From Limnephilus marmoratus (lineage: Eukaryota > Arthropoda > Insecta > Trichoptera > Limnephilidae): DNA of 64,000 nucleotides. The notes beneath the pieces were generated by a model. That model was not told the origin of the DNA, ran no database searches, and was given only the letters and a program-made list of their open reading frames with translations. Location of the stretch: NCBI GenBank assembly GCA_917880885.1, contig OU862919.1, positions 15,890,001-15,954,000 on the forward strand, read 5' to 3'. This document shows, piece after piece, positions 56,501 through 64,000 of this stretch (position 1 is the first letter of the stretch; every line of letters begins with the position of its first letter). The position numbers were made by a program, and so were the translations under genes.

Positions 56501-56947
56501 GCAGTCCTGTTGGAGAGATCAAAAGGTCTCCCTTTTAGTCCCTCTCCCCATTTAAGAACCTAGTTGAATTAATTCAGTCGATAAATGCACTACCTAATCG
56601 ACGGGTGACCGGAAAGACTGACGTAATCAGAAGGCCACTCACGTTAGCATAATTCTTCAGCAAAGTACGGGGCCACGACCATAGTCTGATACCTTCCTTA
56701 GTGATTAGTAGGTTTGACTCCTACATTACTAAGCGGTGTTAAATTACGATATTTCCAGTGAATTACATTCATAAAGGTACAGAGTTACTGACCTTTACAT
56801 CGTAGACCCACAGAGGCGTCTCTGTACCTGAGAAGCCAACCTCCCCCCCGAACACGTAGATAGAACCAGCATGCCCCACGGCACTGTGTTCCTGCAGGCT
56901 GGGCGGCCGGTCGCCCGAGGGTTGCAGGAGTTGCCAGCGTCCTTCAC
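41572..56947 (-). CDS. Kelch-repeat protein, 3' five exons (about 775 codons; 5' end not seen)
   Basis: Exons on the minus strand: 56793-56947, 55133-55289, 48819-48977, 44903-45049 and 41572-43283. All have AG acceptors and GT donors, and phases agree throughout (2 nt + codons; phase 0; then three phase-1 junctions). Exons 1-4 each encode about one kelch blade: LQEHSAVGHAGSIYVFGGEV; RGRRGHTALVHQGAMLVYGG; GRHKHSAVIQAGAMWVYGG; GPRHSHAACRLPGYMLLFGG, each ending in an aromatic W.Y/F..D/G strand. The last exon starts TESWEKIHVSG and holds a long Ser/Thr/Asn-rich, low-complexity tail of about 550 residues ending VFKRPLSMWKYQLY. The kelch propeller usually binds partners; the tail has no domain I know. 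Exons are GC-rich in an AT-rich setting. Upstream exons are not visible to 64000. I do not recognise the orthologue. Confidence 0.85.
43482..43661. repeat. 180-bp palindrome in kelch intron 4
   Basis: TTAAATAAATGAAGACAATA faces its reverse complement at 43642-43661, and the match continues inward with a gap to the centre, where ACATATTGACACCTCTG and CAGAGGTGTCAATATGT (43559-43595) form a perfect inner palindrome. The outer part is the body of the SINE at 46379-46517 in two opposed copies. Not far from the last kelch exon (acceptor at 43284). Confidence 0.65.
44196..44642 (-). mobile_element. Retroposon family R copy in kelch intron 4
   Basis: T run, then AGCTCCACACAGGAGGCCC, the CCTGAGG...CCTCAGG hairpin, GATGCGGTGTGGAGGG, CCACCGCCAAGACC, CACCAAAAATAGCAAACCAC and GGTTATCCAATAAACGG. 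It is inserted in the intron between exons 44903-45049 and 41572-43283, on the same strand as the gene. Confidence 0.65.
45180..45440 (-). repeat. Interspersed repeat, inverted copy of 35950-36200
   Basis: Matches the repeat at 35690-36200 in reverse, including AACGTAAGGTGAGCCATTTT and TTGCAAAGCG. Lies in the intron just upstream of the exon 44903-45049. Confidence 0.5.
45440..46375. other. Kelch intron sequence, nothing recognised
   Basis: AT-rich with no recognised element. The reading frames present are accidental and show no domain. Confidence 0.4.
46379..46517 (-). mobile_element. tRNA-derived SINE with nearly complete tRNA head
   Basis: 46445-46516 (minus) folds as a 72-nt cloverleaf: acceptor GGTTCCG with CGGAGCC, D stem GCTC/GAGC, anticodon stem CTTGC/GCAAA with one mismatch, T arm CTGGG-TTCGTGT-CCCAG. 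The anticodon position reads TGT (threonine), but the base before it is A where a functional tRNA needs U, and the T loop is changed. A SINE body follows (CTGATTTTTCTGTCTC to TTCGCTAATATTGTCTTCAT), also seen at 43482-43661. So this is a SINE head or tRNA pseudogene rather than a working tRNA gene. Confidence 0.6.
46520..48200. other. Kelch intron sequence with a (TA)n tract
   Basis: AT-rich; a (TA)n run of about 20 bp lies at 47991-48010. No reading frame with a known domain. Confidence 0.4.
48202..48529. mobile_element. MITE with CCATCCA(T/C)AAAT ends
   Basis: AGGAACCATCCATAAAT at the left faces ATTTGTGGATGGCCCCT at the right. Just inside are C runs on both sides (48218-48232 and 48487-48497), and TGTCACAC.T.GTCACA motifs. 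Sequences with ends like GGCCATCCACAAAT and internal G/C runs are common MITEs in insect genomes. It lies in intron 4, about 290 bp from the exon 48819-48977. Confidence 0.6.
49194..49465 (+). pseudogene. LINE C-terminal fragment
   Basis: The frame reads HFLKLISGTLLNPPMLKEIN, LYVPNAYTRGRSHTLFYAPK, ARTSSFQNAPLNRAIQLLND and SIDFFNVTYREFS, the tail found after reverse transcriptase in several LINEs (VP....R....F..P.ART......PL.R......N). No core enzyme is present. It sits in the intron between exons 55133-55289 and 48819-48977. Confidence 0.6.
49700..50060 (-). repeat. LINE 3' UTR-like fragment
   Basis: GGATCAATGACGCCAGTTCC and CATTCCCACCCGACG match the 3' region of the LINE at 37370-37450 in the same orientation. 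The part to the left (GTGCACCGGTACG and neighbours) may belong to the same element. No reading frame. Confidence 0.45.
50985..51073 (+). repeat. Repeat family R2, left half (interrupted by L2)
   Basis: ACCACCATTCAGAATTGAAA, GGCTTTAGCC and GGTGACCAGATCTGAATAGG match the R2 copy at 34985-35190. The match resumes at 52703 after the L2 insert. Confidence 0.65.
51074..52699 (+). mobile_element. 5'-truncated L2/Kiri-type LINE
   Basis: The insert lies inside an R2 repeat: AGGTAC on the left and ACTTCCCCGCC on the right, against the uninterrupted CAGGTACTTCCCCACC of the copy at 35094. It begins within the reverse transcriptase, carries one open frame (51103-52131), a 500-bp 3' UTR and a (TTA)n tail. 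The 3' end has the double stem AGCGCC/GGCGCT and GTGA/TCAC (52633-52668). The UTR includes degenerate repeats of AAGTCACTAGTTATAAGTCTTAG near 52420-52600. Confidence 0.85.
51103..52131 (+). pseudogene. L2-type reverse transcriptase, C-terminal 342 residues
   Basis: The frame is open from the GVPQGSVLGPLLFILFTND block (palm motif) through CYADDQQVY (catalytic YADD) and KLLGVYLDSDLSL. The thumb/C-terminal signature follows: SRLDYCNGIYASLPK, LQSVFNAAARLI and HLRNLHWLK, FGDRAFAVSGPEAWNKL, ending FRSKLKTHFFRNSF. These signatures are those of the L2/Kiri branch of CR1-like LINEs. The endonuclease and first reverse transcriptase blocks are missing because of 5' truncation, so no active protein results. 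The lack of stops suggests a fairly recent insertion. Confidence 0.88.
52703..52838 (+). repeat. Repeat family R2, right half
   Basis: Continues the R2 sequence after the L2 insert: CTTCCCACTACCTCCAGCC, CCCCAATTGGGGATGCC, CACTGGCTCCAGAATGG, then GTGTTCATATGAAAAAAAAA. The A run is the likely poly(A) end of R2. Confidence 0.65.
52846..53143 (+). pseudogene. LINE C-terminal fragment with zinc-knuckle-like CxHC motif
   Basis: The frame ends at 53064 and reads CRKGEDTPIHLWCHCPALLG, TRLRYLEG, then IATYPMTTLVNFIKGTGLI. This resembles the last domain of RNase H-bearing LINEs of the I/R1/Jockey type (C..C...ET..H....CP.L...R...LG; F...TG). A short 3' UTR ends in AATAAAAAAAATAA at about 53129-53142. 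The fragment is heavily 5'-truncated. Confidence 0.6.
53451..54243. mobile_element. Large palindromic foldback element, 793 bp
   Basis: The whole element is one inverted repeat: CGATGACACTGAGCGAGTTT at the left and its mirror at 54230-54243. Arms of about 370 bp match at roughly 90 percent by eye, with a loop of about 45 bp near 53835-53880. Landmarks in both arms: GCAGGCGTCGTTATTCTTG, AGATTGTTGACAATCTACGA, TGATTGGTTTATTTATG, GGGTAAATCGGCGAGTGAGA. In the left arm an ATG at 53658 reads MASDKQLISTVKHV before a stop, resembling the start of MADF-type proteins. It lies in the kelch intron between 48978 and 55132. Confidence 0.75.
54386..54582. repeat. Inverted repeat, MITE-like
   Basis: TTTAAAAATTTTGAATAATT faces AATTGTTCAAATTTTTTTAA, and GTTAATTTTCA / TGAAAATTAAC and GTTCTATTCAAGTTC / GAACTTGAATAGAAC pair further in. 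The sequence next to it (GGAGTCCCATCATGGAATAT) recurs at 59258-59285, so it is part of a dispersed family. Confidence 0.6.
56130..56560 (-). mobile_element. Retroposon family R copy, diverged
   Basis: Keeps TTAGCTCCACACGGGAAGACC, CCCTCGGGGCCTATGTCATC, GGGTGGGTAGGGATCTGGAG, GGTCAGTGTGTCCATGAGTG. Beyond 56340 it departs: CCGTAGATACTCTGATGGAG and CTCCATCAGAGTATCTACGG form an internal inverted repeat (56348-56373, 56481-56503). It lies in the kelch intron between 55290 and 56792. Confidence 0.55.
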
Positions 56948-56999
56948 CTGGGAACAAAATAGATATTATAAGGTTAGTAGAATATCTTCTACGAGGGTG

Positions 57000-57950
57000 T
57001 TGATTGTACCGAGCAATGACACAGGGAGTGCAATTAGGCGTGACTAACCGGTCGCGTCAGTAAAATGAAATTGCGCGTGACAAATCTTCCAGACTCTTCT
57101 CCCTCTCGACTGTCTGAAAGGACTTTCTTAGTCGGTTTCTTGTTTTAAGTCAACACTTAACGGTGTCATTGCCATTGGTTAAGGCGATCCACTAGTTCAC
57201 TACTGTGCCGTGGACAGTAGTTCTTCGGTGGACGCCATAGGGGTCACTTTGAATAACCGAATTCGTCGACTAGCGGCCGTATTGTAAAATATCAACGCGA
57301 AAATGCATATTTTATTTTATTTTGGGAAGATTGGGTGTAAATTACACAATAAAACCATATCCGAAAAGGGGTTTATAAATAGGAGAGTTTGGACTTGAAA
57401 GTGTGTTTTTTAGACCTTATACTTTATTTTTTATAGGCTTATTAAAAAACTTATTAAAAAAATTACCGATATTTTTAGGGCCCGAGGTATGTTCTACACG
57501 CAGTATTTAATTGAAGCATCTACAATACTTCTAAGCGATCAAATTTTCAAAACAAAAACATATGATTTTGCATTAATGACTTCATCTTAAGATGAAGTTA
57601 TGGTCAGTTATGGTTAGTTTCAATAGAAAGCTTACAACATTATAAAGTTAACCGAGGTCCACCGTGTTTAGAAGTCTTCGTTGGATGGACTTTGGACACA
57701 ATCACCTGTCACCATTAGAAATATTTGTAGGTTTTCTCTTTTTCCCATTGTATGTATGTTTTTTTGGCGATGTAAGCTGAAATATCTTAAATATTGTAAA
57801 TAATAAATTACTAGCATATTGTCACTAAATTAATGCCGATTTTAATCTGCAAGTTTCTATACAATCTCTTTCTAATTTATTCAGTATACAGTTTTAATAT
57901 GTACATTTTTAAGATTACAATATTATTATTGTACAGTGTTTTATTTTTTT
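57000..57950. other. No gene seen upstream of the first visible kelch exon
   Basis: No kelch-like exon could be found here. The sequence is partly less AT-rich (57100-57290) but shows no domain. The upstream kelch exons are either farther away or too short to see. Confidence 0.4.
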
Positions 57951-57954
57951 TTAT

Positions 57955-58320
57955 TTATTTATTTCATTTTTTTTTCTTTATTTTTTTTTACATGAGCTCC
58001 ACACAGGAGGCCCCGAGGAAAATAATTTCCCTCAAGGCCTATGTCATCTTTGGGGATGCTGTGTGGAGGGTTTTTTTAAGGAAAGGAAGGAGAGGAGAGT
58101 TCTGGGAAGGAAAGGGGTTTAAGGGGTGGGTAGGAATCTGAGGTTCAGTGTGTCTTGGTCATCCGCCTCCAAGACCTAGACAAACCTCACTCTATGAACC
58201 CGGGTACCCCTGCTAAATCACCAAACGTAGCGAACCACTTGGGGTGACCTATGGCAGAGGTGTTGGTTATCCAATAAAGGTTCCCGGGGTGACGGTACCC
58301 ATTCCCGCCTCCAAATTGAA
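57955..58320 (-). mobile_element. Retroposon family R copy
   Basis: Nearly identical to 34438-34792: T-rich tail, CATGAGCTCCACACAGGAGG, GGGGATGCTGTGTGGAGGG, CCAAACGTAGCGAACCACTT and GGTTATCCAATAAAGGTTCC up to CCGCCTCC. High similarity between the two copies suggests recent activity. Confidence 0.7.
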
Positions 58321-58329
58321 AAAAATCAC

Positions 58330-58910
58330 AATAGTATAAACATACTGTTGTGATTCGAGTTAACTAAAATTTACAATGAGGCTAAAGAAAAAATATAAAC
58401 TTCACTGCTTTACGTATAAGTTGGCGGTGACGTAAACACGAACTAATGCTATGTCTTCATATTTTAATCTGGCAACCACAGTCCACACCTACTTTTGTCG
58501 TGTCATAGAGGAGAGCTTCCTCCTATATACGAGTAGCACTGTAATAAACTTTTTCAAAAAATATGTGAAGAGCTTTTTGTAAGTGCTTTCGGTGCCAAAT
58601 ATCTACGTATTGGTTACCTAAGCTGTGGACTTGTAGTATAAGAGTTTTAAAAAAATGGTTTTTACATTATCGTTGCAGTGAAAGATTTTTTTTCTCCATA
58701 ATTTTTTTATGGCAAAATAATATTATTTGACATAATATTTCATACACTCTCCTAATAAAGCAGATGTTTGTGCTTAGGAGAGGACAACTTATATATTATA
58801 ACAATTTTTTGAAAAATTACAGAGTTAATAATTATTAATTTCTAATACAAAATTTTATAATGAAATTTAGTCAAAATGAAATTACTACAATTGATTTCTT
58901 AAAACTCTGC
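58330..58910. other. AT-rich, probably interior of a Helitron-like element
   Basis: No reading frame of note. It leads into the Helitron-type 3' end at 58917-58942, so part of it may belong to that element, but no 5' end was identified. Confidence 0.3.
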
Positions 58911-58916
58911 CTAAAG

Positions 58917-58942
58917 CCCGGAAATTCCGGGACTTCAGCTAG
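58917..58942 (+). mobile_element. Helitron 3' terminus
   Basis: CCCGGA-AAT-TCCGGG forms a perfect 6-bp stem, followed by ACTTCAG and CTAG, then T. This is the standard Helitron 3' end (GC-rich hairpin, short spacer, CTRR, T target). The matching 5' end was not located. Confidence 0.55.
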
Positions 58943-59359
58943 TCTTAGTATATAAAATAGTACAGAAGGGTCAAATCAAATGATGTGGAAATGAGATCAA
59001 TGGAAAACGTGTGAATTTCTCTGTATTACGTGACCGATTTAGAAATAAAAAAAAAACAGGGGAACAAGAAGTAAAGAAAAGGAACGCAATCGGGAAACTA
59101 TTGCTGATTGTCGATTTATGGATTTATACAAAAACTTTTTGAATATGGATGGTAGTAGAGTAAAGAACATTCCGGGAAGAATTAATTAAAAGAAGGAAGA
59201 ATTAATAACAAATTAAAGCACAAATAATTAGAGCGATGGAACAGGGACAATAGAAGTAGAAGGAGACCCTTCATGGAATATCTGACAGTTAGTATTTGTG
59301 GAAATCTAGAAGCTCATTTATTCTGAAATAATATTTAAACTTCGTAAATTAATTCGCCT

Positions 59360-59405
59360 TTTCATGTTTATACTGCACTGGAATCCCAAAATGTCTGGAG
59401 CCAGT
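59360..59405 (-). repeat. Repeat family R2 fragment
   Basis: GCACTGGAATCCC and GTCTGGAGCCAGTGG are the reverse of the R2 end. Lies just upstream of the family R copy with the 78-bp array. Confidence 0.45.
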
Positions 59406-59499
59406 GGATCTAAGGGCGTAACCAATAGGGGGTGACAATAATAGATATCCACATCTGATCATCAGATGTACCTAGGTATTGTGATTTTTTTGCATTAAT

Positions 59500-61915
59500 T
59501 CCACATAGGAAAATAATATATTTAGAAAGAAAAAATATTCCTGAAAGACTTATATATCACCTTTGGGGCTTCTGTGTGGAGGGTCGTTTAGGGAAAGGAA
59601 GGAGAGAAGGTTCTGGGAAGGAAAATGGTACGAGGGGTGGGTAGGAATGTGGGGGTCAATGTGTCCAGGAGAGACAGACGCATGAATCCATCCATCCCAC
59701 TGCGGTGCAAGACGATGGACCGAGAATCCAGCAGGAGAGGTCAAAAGGCCTTCCTCAACCATCTCTCCCGATCTGTCCCACCATGCAGTACGTGGGAAAG
59801 CGATTTTGCCGCCAAGACCTATTCAAACCTCACCCCATGAACCCAGGTACCCTTCCAGGTAACGAAACGTAGCGAAACACTTGGAGTGACCTATGGCAGG
59901 GGCGTTGGCTATCCAATAAATGGTAATAAACGCCAGGTAACCAAACGTAGCGAAACACTTGGAGTGACCTACGGCAGGGGCGTGGTTATCCAATAAATGG
60001 TAATAAATGCCAGGTAACCAAACGTAGCGAAACATTTGGAGTGACCTATGGCAGGGGCGTTGGTTATCCAATAAATGGTAATAAATGCACAGGTTACAAA
60101 CGTAGCGAAACACTTGGAGTGACCTATGGCAGGGGTGTTGGTTATCCAATAAATGGTAATAAATGCCAGGTAAACTCACGTAGCGAAACACTTGGGAGTG
60201 ACCTATGGCAGGGGCGTTGGTTATCCAATAAATGGTAATAAATGTCAGGTAAACAAACGTAGCGAAACACTTGGAGTGACCTATGGCAGGGGCGTTGGCT
60301 ATCCAATAAATGGTAATAAACGCCAGGTAACCAAACGTAGCGAAACACTTGGAGTGACCTACGGCAGGGGCGTGGTTATCCAATAAATGGTAATAAATGC
60401 CAGGTAACCAAACGTAGCGAAACATTTGGAGTGACCTATGGCAGGGGCGTTGGTTATCCAATAAATGGTAATAAATGCACAGGTTACAAACGTAGCGAAA
60501 CACTTGGAGTGACCTATGGCAGGGGTGTTGGTTATCCAATAAATGGTAATAAATGCCAGGTAAACTCACGTAGCGAAACACTTGGAGTGACCTATGGCAG
60601 AGGCGTTGGTTATCCAATAAATGGTAATAAATGCCAGGTAAACAAACGTAGCGAAACACTTGGAGTGACCTATGGCAGGGGCGATGGTTATCCAATAAAT
60701 GGTAATCAATGCACATGTTACAAACGTAGCGAAACACTTGGAGTGACCTATGGCAGGGGTGTTGGTTATCCAATAAATGGTAATAAATGCCAGGTAAACT
60801 CACGTAGCGAAACACTTGGAGTGACCTATGGCAGGGGCGTTGGTTATCCAATAAATGGTAATAAATGCCAGGTAAACAAACGTAGCGAAACACTTGGAGT
60901 GACCTATGGCAGGGGCGTTGGTTATCCAATAAATGGTAATAAATGCACATGTTACAAACGTAGCGAAACACTTGGAGTGACCTATGGCAGGGGTGTTGGT
61001 TATCCAATAAATGGTAATAAAAGCCAGGTAAACAAACGTAGCGAAACACCTGGAGTGACCTATGGCAGGGGCGTTGGTTATCCAATAAATGGTAATAAAT
61101 GCCAGGTAAATAAACGTAGCGAAACACTTGGAGTGACCTATGGTAGGGGCGTTGGTTATCCAATAAATGGTAATAAATGCCAGGTAAACAAACGTAGCGA
61201 AATACTTGGAGTGACCTATGGCAGGGGAGTTGGTTATCCAATAAATGGTAATAAATGCCAGGTAACCAAACGTAGCGAAACACTTGGAGTGACCTATGGC
61301 AGGGGCGTTGGTTATCCAATAAATGGTAATAAATGCCAGGTAAACAAACGAAGCGACACACTTAGAGTGACCTATGGCAGGGGCGTTGGTTATCCAATAA
61401 ATGGTAATAAATGCCAGGTAACCAAACGTAGCGAAACACTTGGAGTGACCTATGGCAGGGGCGTTGGTTATCCAATAAATGGTAATAAATGCCAGGTAAA
61501 CAAACGAAGCGAAACACTTAGAGTGACCTATGGCAGGGGCGTTGGTTATCCAATAAATGGTAATAAATGCCAGGTAACCAAACGTAGCGAAATACTTGGA
61601 GTGACCTATGGCAGGGGAGTTGGTTATCCAATAAATGGTAATAAATGCCAGGTAACCAAACGTAGCGAAACACTTGGAGTGACCTATGGCAGGGGCGGTG
61701 GTTATCCAATAAATGGTAATAAATGCCAGATAAACAAACGAAGCGAAACACTTGGAGTGACCTATGGCAGGGGCGTTGGCTATCCAATAAATGGTAATAA
61801 ATGCCAGGTAACAAACGTAGCGACACACTTGGAGTGACCTTTGGCAGAGTCGTTGGTTATCCAATAAATGGTTCACGGGGTGGTGGTATCCATAGCCGCC
61901 TTCCAAATAGAAGTG
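59500..61915 (-). mobile_element. Retroposon family R copy with expanded 5' array
   Basis: The body (59500-59865) matches other R copies (CTTTGGGGCTTCTGTGTGGA, GGGTGGGTAGGAATGTGGGG, GTCCAGGAGAGACAG, CCGCCAAGACC, CACCCCATGAACCCAGG). On the minus strand the 5' terminus (GGAAGGCGGCTATGGATACC, CACCCCGTGAACC) is at 61870-61915. Between them the one unit present in other copies is repeated about 26 times. The whole therefore looks like one retroposon whose 5' region was amplified. Confidence 0.7.
59865..61880 (-). repeat. 78-bp minisatellite, about 26 units
   Basis: The unit carries GTAGCGAAACACTTGGAGTG, ACCTATGGCAGGGGCGTTGG, TTATCCAATAAATGGTAATA and AATGCCAGGTAA(A/C)CAAAC. It is 78 bp, a multiple of three, so open frames run across it on both strands (60431-61837 plus, 59823-61361 minus); these are by-products, not genes. 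A five-unit higher-order repeat of 390 bp is visible: CGCCAGGTAACC variants at 59931 and 60321, each followed by the same series of unit variants (AAACATTTGG, GCACAGGTTAC, AAACTCACG). A three-unit series follows around 60700-60950. Confidence 0.92.
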
Positions 61916-61919
61916 TTTG

Positions 61920-62460
61920 CAAGAAACAAAAAAAAAACGAAATTACCTTTTTGATATAATATGATCTTTTTGATATTGAAAAGATAAAAATACCACAAAC
62001 GACCATAAAGGTACGTCAAGATTATTAAAAAATCTTCACTGAGGGCAGCGATGCGAAAACTAAATAATGAATATCACCGATAAAGGATGAAAGACGACAA
62101 AGAAAAATGAAGACTTCAAGTGACCCCACTCTACGTGACATCAACGAGTCTCATCTTTTCTTCTCTCCTCTTCTTTATCACGGTTCCGGCAGCTTAGTGC
62201 CACTCCACAAAATCCCTGACAAGGAAAGTGGGGTGAACGTGGGGGTGACGATTTGTTTATGAAGCGCAAATAGGTTAGACGTAGAACTGTTTTCTTTCCT
62301 ATGCAGTTTCTTACGATATCGAAAAAACTTTGTAAAGAAATTAATTAATTAACTATTTTCTGAGCTTACTGAGTAACGTTAAAAAATGTTATGTACTATT
62401 TATGAACGGAGAGCATATTTTTTAGCGATATAGTCTCGACACAGAGAAGTCAGGTTCCCG
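61920..62460. other. Intergenic, nothing recognised
   Basis: No domain-bearing frame or recognised repeat between the R copy and the Harbinger-type element. Confidence 0.4.
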
Positions 62461-62504
62461 TTAGGGCCCGATAAACGTATCGGACGTATGTATTACAATA
62501 GCCT

Positions 62505-63290
62505 TTGTATTATAGCCCATCCAGATTCACGGCGAGAAGCCCCGAGAACACCCGAGAAGCGTGAATGTGAGAAGTTTCTCGCATTCTCTTTATCGGGCTC
62601 GCCTGTTCTCGGATCGCTGTCGGTAAATTTGGCCGCTTCAAAGGATTTCTCACTCACGTTTTGTCTCAGTGTTGTTTAGTGAGCGGTCGAGAGTAGATGT
62701 GCGTTATATTTTGTTTTTGTTTCAAAAATTTTGTTTCCTTGTGTTAAAAATCAACAAGAGTTGCAATTTATAGAATATTTTCAATCTGAACCGGTGTTAT
62801 GGGATGCAAAACATCGGAATTATAAAGACAAACATTTGAACCACGATGCGTGGAACAGACTTGCAAGTACCTGAACTCAAAAAGAAAAAAGATTCCCTTT
62901 TTGCTAGTTATAACGGAAATATAGAAAAATGACGAATGATTCCTCCAAATCGGGTGCTGGTGAAAATTAAATTTATAAACCTATATGGTTTGCATATGAC
63001 GCGTTGTAATTAGACCTTGATTTAGAAAGGAATCCAGATTCTTTTCTAAATCAAGGGCTAACTACGAAGTTCAACGTTACAACGTTCACAAAATTATAAT
63101 ATGCCATGGCGCACAGAACCAAACCTGCTGCATTTTGAATATCGTCTGTTATGTCGTCCATACCGGATGGGAAACGGATCACGAGTGAGAAAAATGAGAG
63201 TGTGGATAAGTGCTTTCTCTCGCGAGAAGTGTTGGGGAGAAGTTCTCGCCGAGACTTCTCGCCGTGAGTCTGGAATCGCCTTTATAATAG
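62505..63290 (+). mobile_element. Decayed Harbinger-type element with MADF remnant
   Basis: The left end TATTATAGCCCATCCAGATT, CACGGCGAGAAG faces the right end CTTCTCGCCGTGAGTCTGGA, ATCGCCTTTATAAT. Further in, CGAGAA and TTCTCG motifs recur at both ends. The body carries part of a MADF-type DNA-binding protein, which in PIF/Harbinger transposons accompanies the transposase. No transposase remains. The exact termini and target duplication were not resolved. Confidence 0.55.
62743..62931 (+). pseudogene. MADF-domain protein remnant
   Basis: The frame gives QQELQFIEYFQSEPVLWDAK then HRNYKDKHLNHDAWNRLAST and a stop at 62872. A +1 shift continues with ELKKKKDSLFASYNGNIEK to 62931. FIE...SEPVLWD..H..Y.....L...AW..LA is the MADF signature, and the K-rich K..RDS.. 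follow-up is the next helix with a short deletion. In Harbinger-type transposons such Myb/MADF proteins help bind the ends. Here the gene is broken. Confidence 0.7.
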
Positions 63291-63390
63291 CACCGTTCAC
63301 ATTAGTGGAATCCAATAAAACTGTCGGCGACAACGCATTTACCGGACGTTTATTCGCGATTTTATTGTCGGTTTGGATATTATCGGCGGC

Positions 63391-63963
63391 TCACCGATCA
63401 GTAACGTGAACCTGCCCAGAACTCAACACGTTCACGCTTAGAGCAGATTCACATTCCTGCCGATCGTGCAGATTTGAATTTTTTTGTCCTCGGTGAATTT
63501 GTGTGATGATGTGTGTGAATGACTGCCTTTTTGATTCAGGTTCAAAAAAATTAACCCATTTTTCGTCTCCGGTCACAATTTAAAACTTCTTTACGCACGC
63601 TTGACTTGGGGAGTAAGCTGGTGAATGCGTGACGGGAGCGTTATGAAAAGTGTGATCAGGCGAGGCGAACGGTCGAGCCTTTACGCACGCTTCACTTGGG
63701 GAGTAAGCTGGTGAATGTGTGATGAGAGCGTTATGAAAAATGTGATCGGGCGAGGCGAACGATCGGGCGAGGCGTTGAGAGGGTTATATAAGTTAGTGAA
63801 GTTTTACTTCAGTCGTGTGATCTAAAGCACATTCGTTTTTTTGTACGGTTGCATCATCGCATACATTTTTCAGTGTTTCGTGAATGCGAATGAGCGTTTC
63901 ATTTTCTGCATTCAAGAATTCAATCACAGAACGCCTTCTAATACTAACATCGGTGTCGGCCAT
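63391..63963 (-). pseudogene. mariner transposase remnant, rearranged
   Basis: From the ATG at 63963 the minus strand reads MADTDVSIRRRSVIEFLNAE, NETLIRIHETLKNVC and ends TTEVKLH with a stop. This is the N-terminal helix-turn-helix part of a mariner transposase (SVIEFL..E.E.....H..L...Y). Further along, 63576-63391 has TGDEKWVNFFEPESKRQSFT, the block with the first catalytic Asp. Between them is a 90-bp tandem duplication and no intact sequence. It differs from the mariner at 19015-19931 (another subfamily). Terminal repeats were not identified; the right end may lie outside the window. Confidence 0.75.
63591..63770. repeat. 90-bp tandem duplication inside the mariner remnant
   Basis: Two units starting TTACGCACGCTT(G/C)ACTTGGG at 63591 and 63681, each with GGAGTAAGCTGGTGAATG and GCGAGGCGAACG. 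They differ at several positions, so the duplication is not recent. A third short piece (CGGGCGAGGCGTTGAGAGG) follows. Confidence 0.8.
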
Positions 63964-64000
63964 TTTGCAAGCGACTGCAGCGCTGACAACTGTTGACGCA

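Noticed and set aside
59823..61837. Very long reading frames (over 450 codons) on both strands
   Set aside because: They follow from a 78-bp repeat unit (a multiple of three) without stops in several frames. Both strands are open at once and the peptides are simple repeats, so they are not genes.
63785..63815. TATATAA followed by TTCAGTC, looking like a promoter on the plus strand
   Set aside because: The stretch is the reverse of mariner transposase coding sequence (TTEVKLH and following), so the match is by chance.

Overview
The window is nuclear DNA of an arthropod, almost certainly an insect. It is AT-rich and gene-poor, its genes have spliced introns with GT/AG ends, it carries a family of secreted chitin-binding (peritrophin-type) genes, and it is dense in insect-type transposons (mariner, PIF/Harbinger, hAT, Helitron, L2/CR1-like and other LINEs, Penelope-like foldbacks, LTR). 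The order cannot be fixed from sequence alone; a beetle is a guess.

Left part (about 2.1-28 kb): a cluster of two-exon chitin-binding protein genes, all on the minus strand. Intact genes are A (2459-4645), B (13345-15239), D (21843-23805) and E (25998-27933); C (11601-12273) is a broken copy. Each intact gene has a 42-51 nt first exon carrying only the signal peptide and one large second exon with cysteine-rich modules. A+C and B+D form a tandem duplication of a two-gene block of about 10 kb. The junction near 12281 cuts C inside its mucin-like region, so C was born without a promoter or signal exon. D carries a Ser/Thr-rich 34-residue repeat array inserted within one chitin-binding module. 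The duplication lets insertions be read against an empty site in the sister copy: an LTR unit and a Penelope-like foldback in copy A, and a hAT element and a mariner in copy B.

Middle (28-41 kb): no gene recognised. It holds LINE tails, a three-level transposon nest (Helitron-like, then foldback, then hAT with an exact 8-bp target duplication), an odd inverted array of short repeats at 31.1-31.5 kb, two TTAA-type or SINE-type elements, and a decayed LINE with endonuclease and reverse transcriptase at 37.4-40 kb.

Right part (41.5-57 kb): the 3' five exons of a kelch-repeat protein gene on the minus strand (41572-56947). Four exons each encode about one kelch blade, and a 1.7-kb last exon encodes a long Ser-rich tail. 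Its introns are full of transposons, including a 5'-truncated L2 element with a reverse transcriptase reading frame and a 793-bp palindromic foldback element. The start of the gene is not visible; upstream exons probably lie beyond the window.

Right end (57-64 kb): several copies of a poly(A)-tailed retroposon family (called R here), one of which has its 5' part expanded into about 26 tandem 78-bp units; a Harbinger-type element with a MADF-domain remnant; and a decayed mariner. No rRNA gene, intact tRNA gene or CRISPR array was seen.
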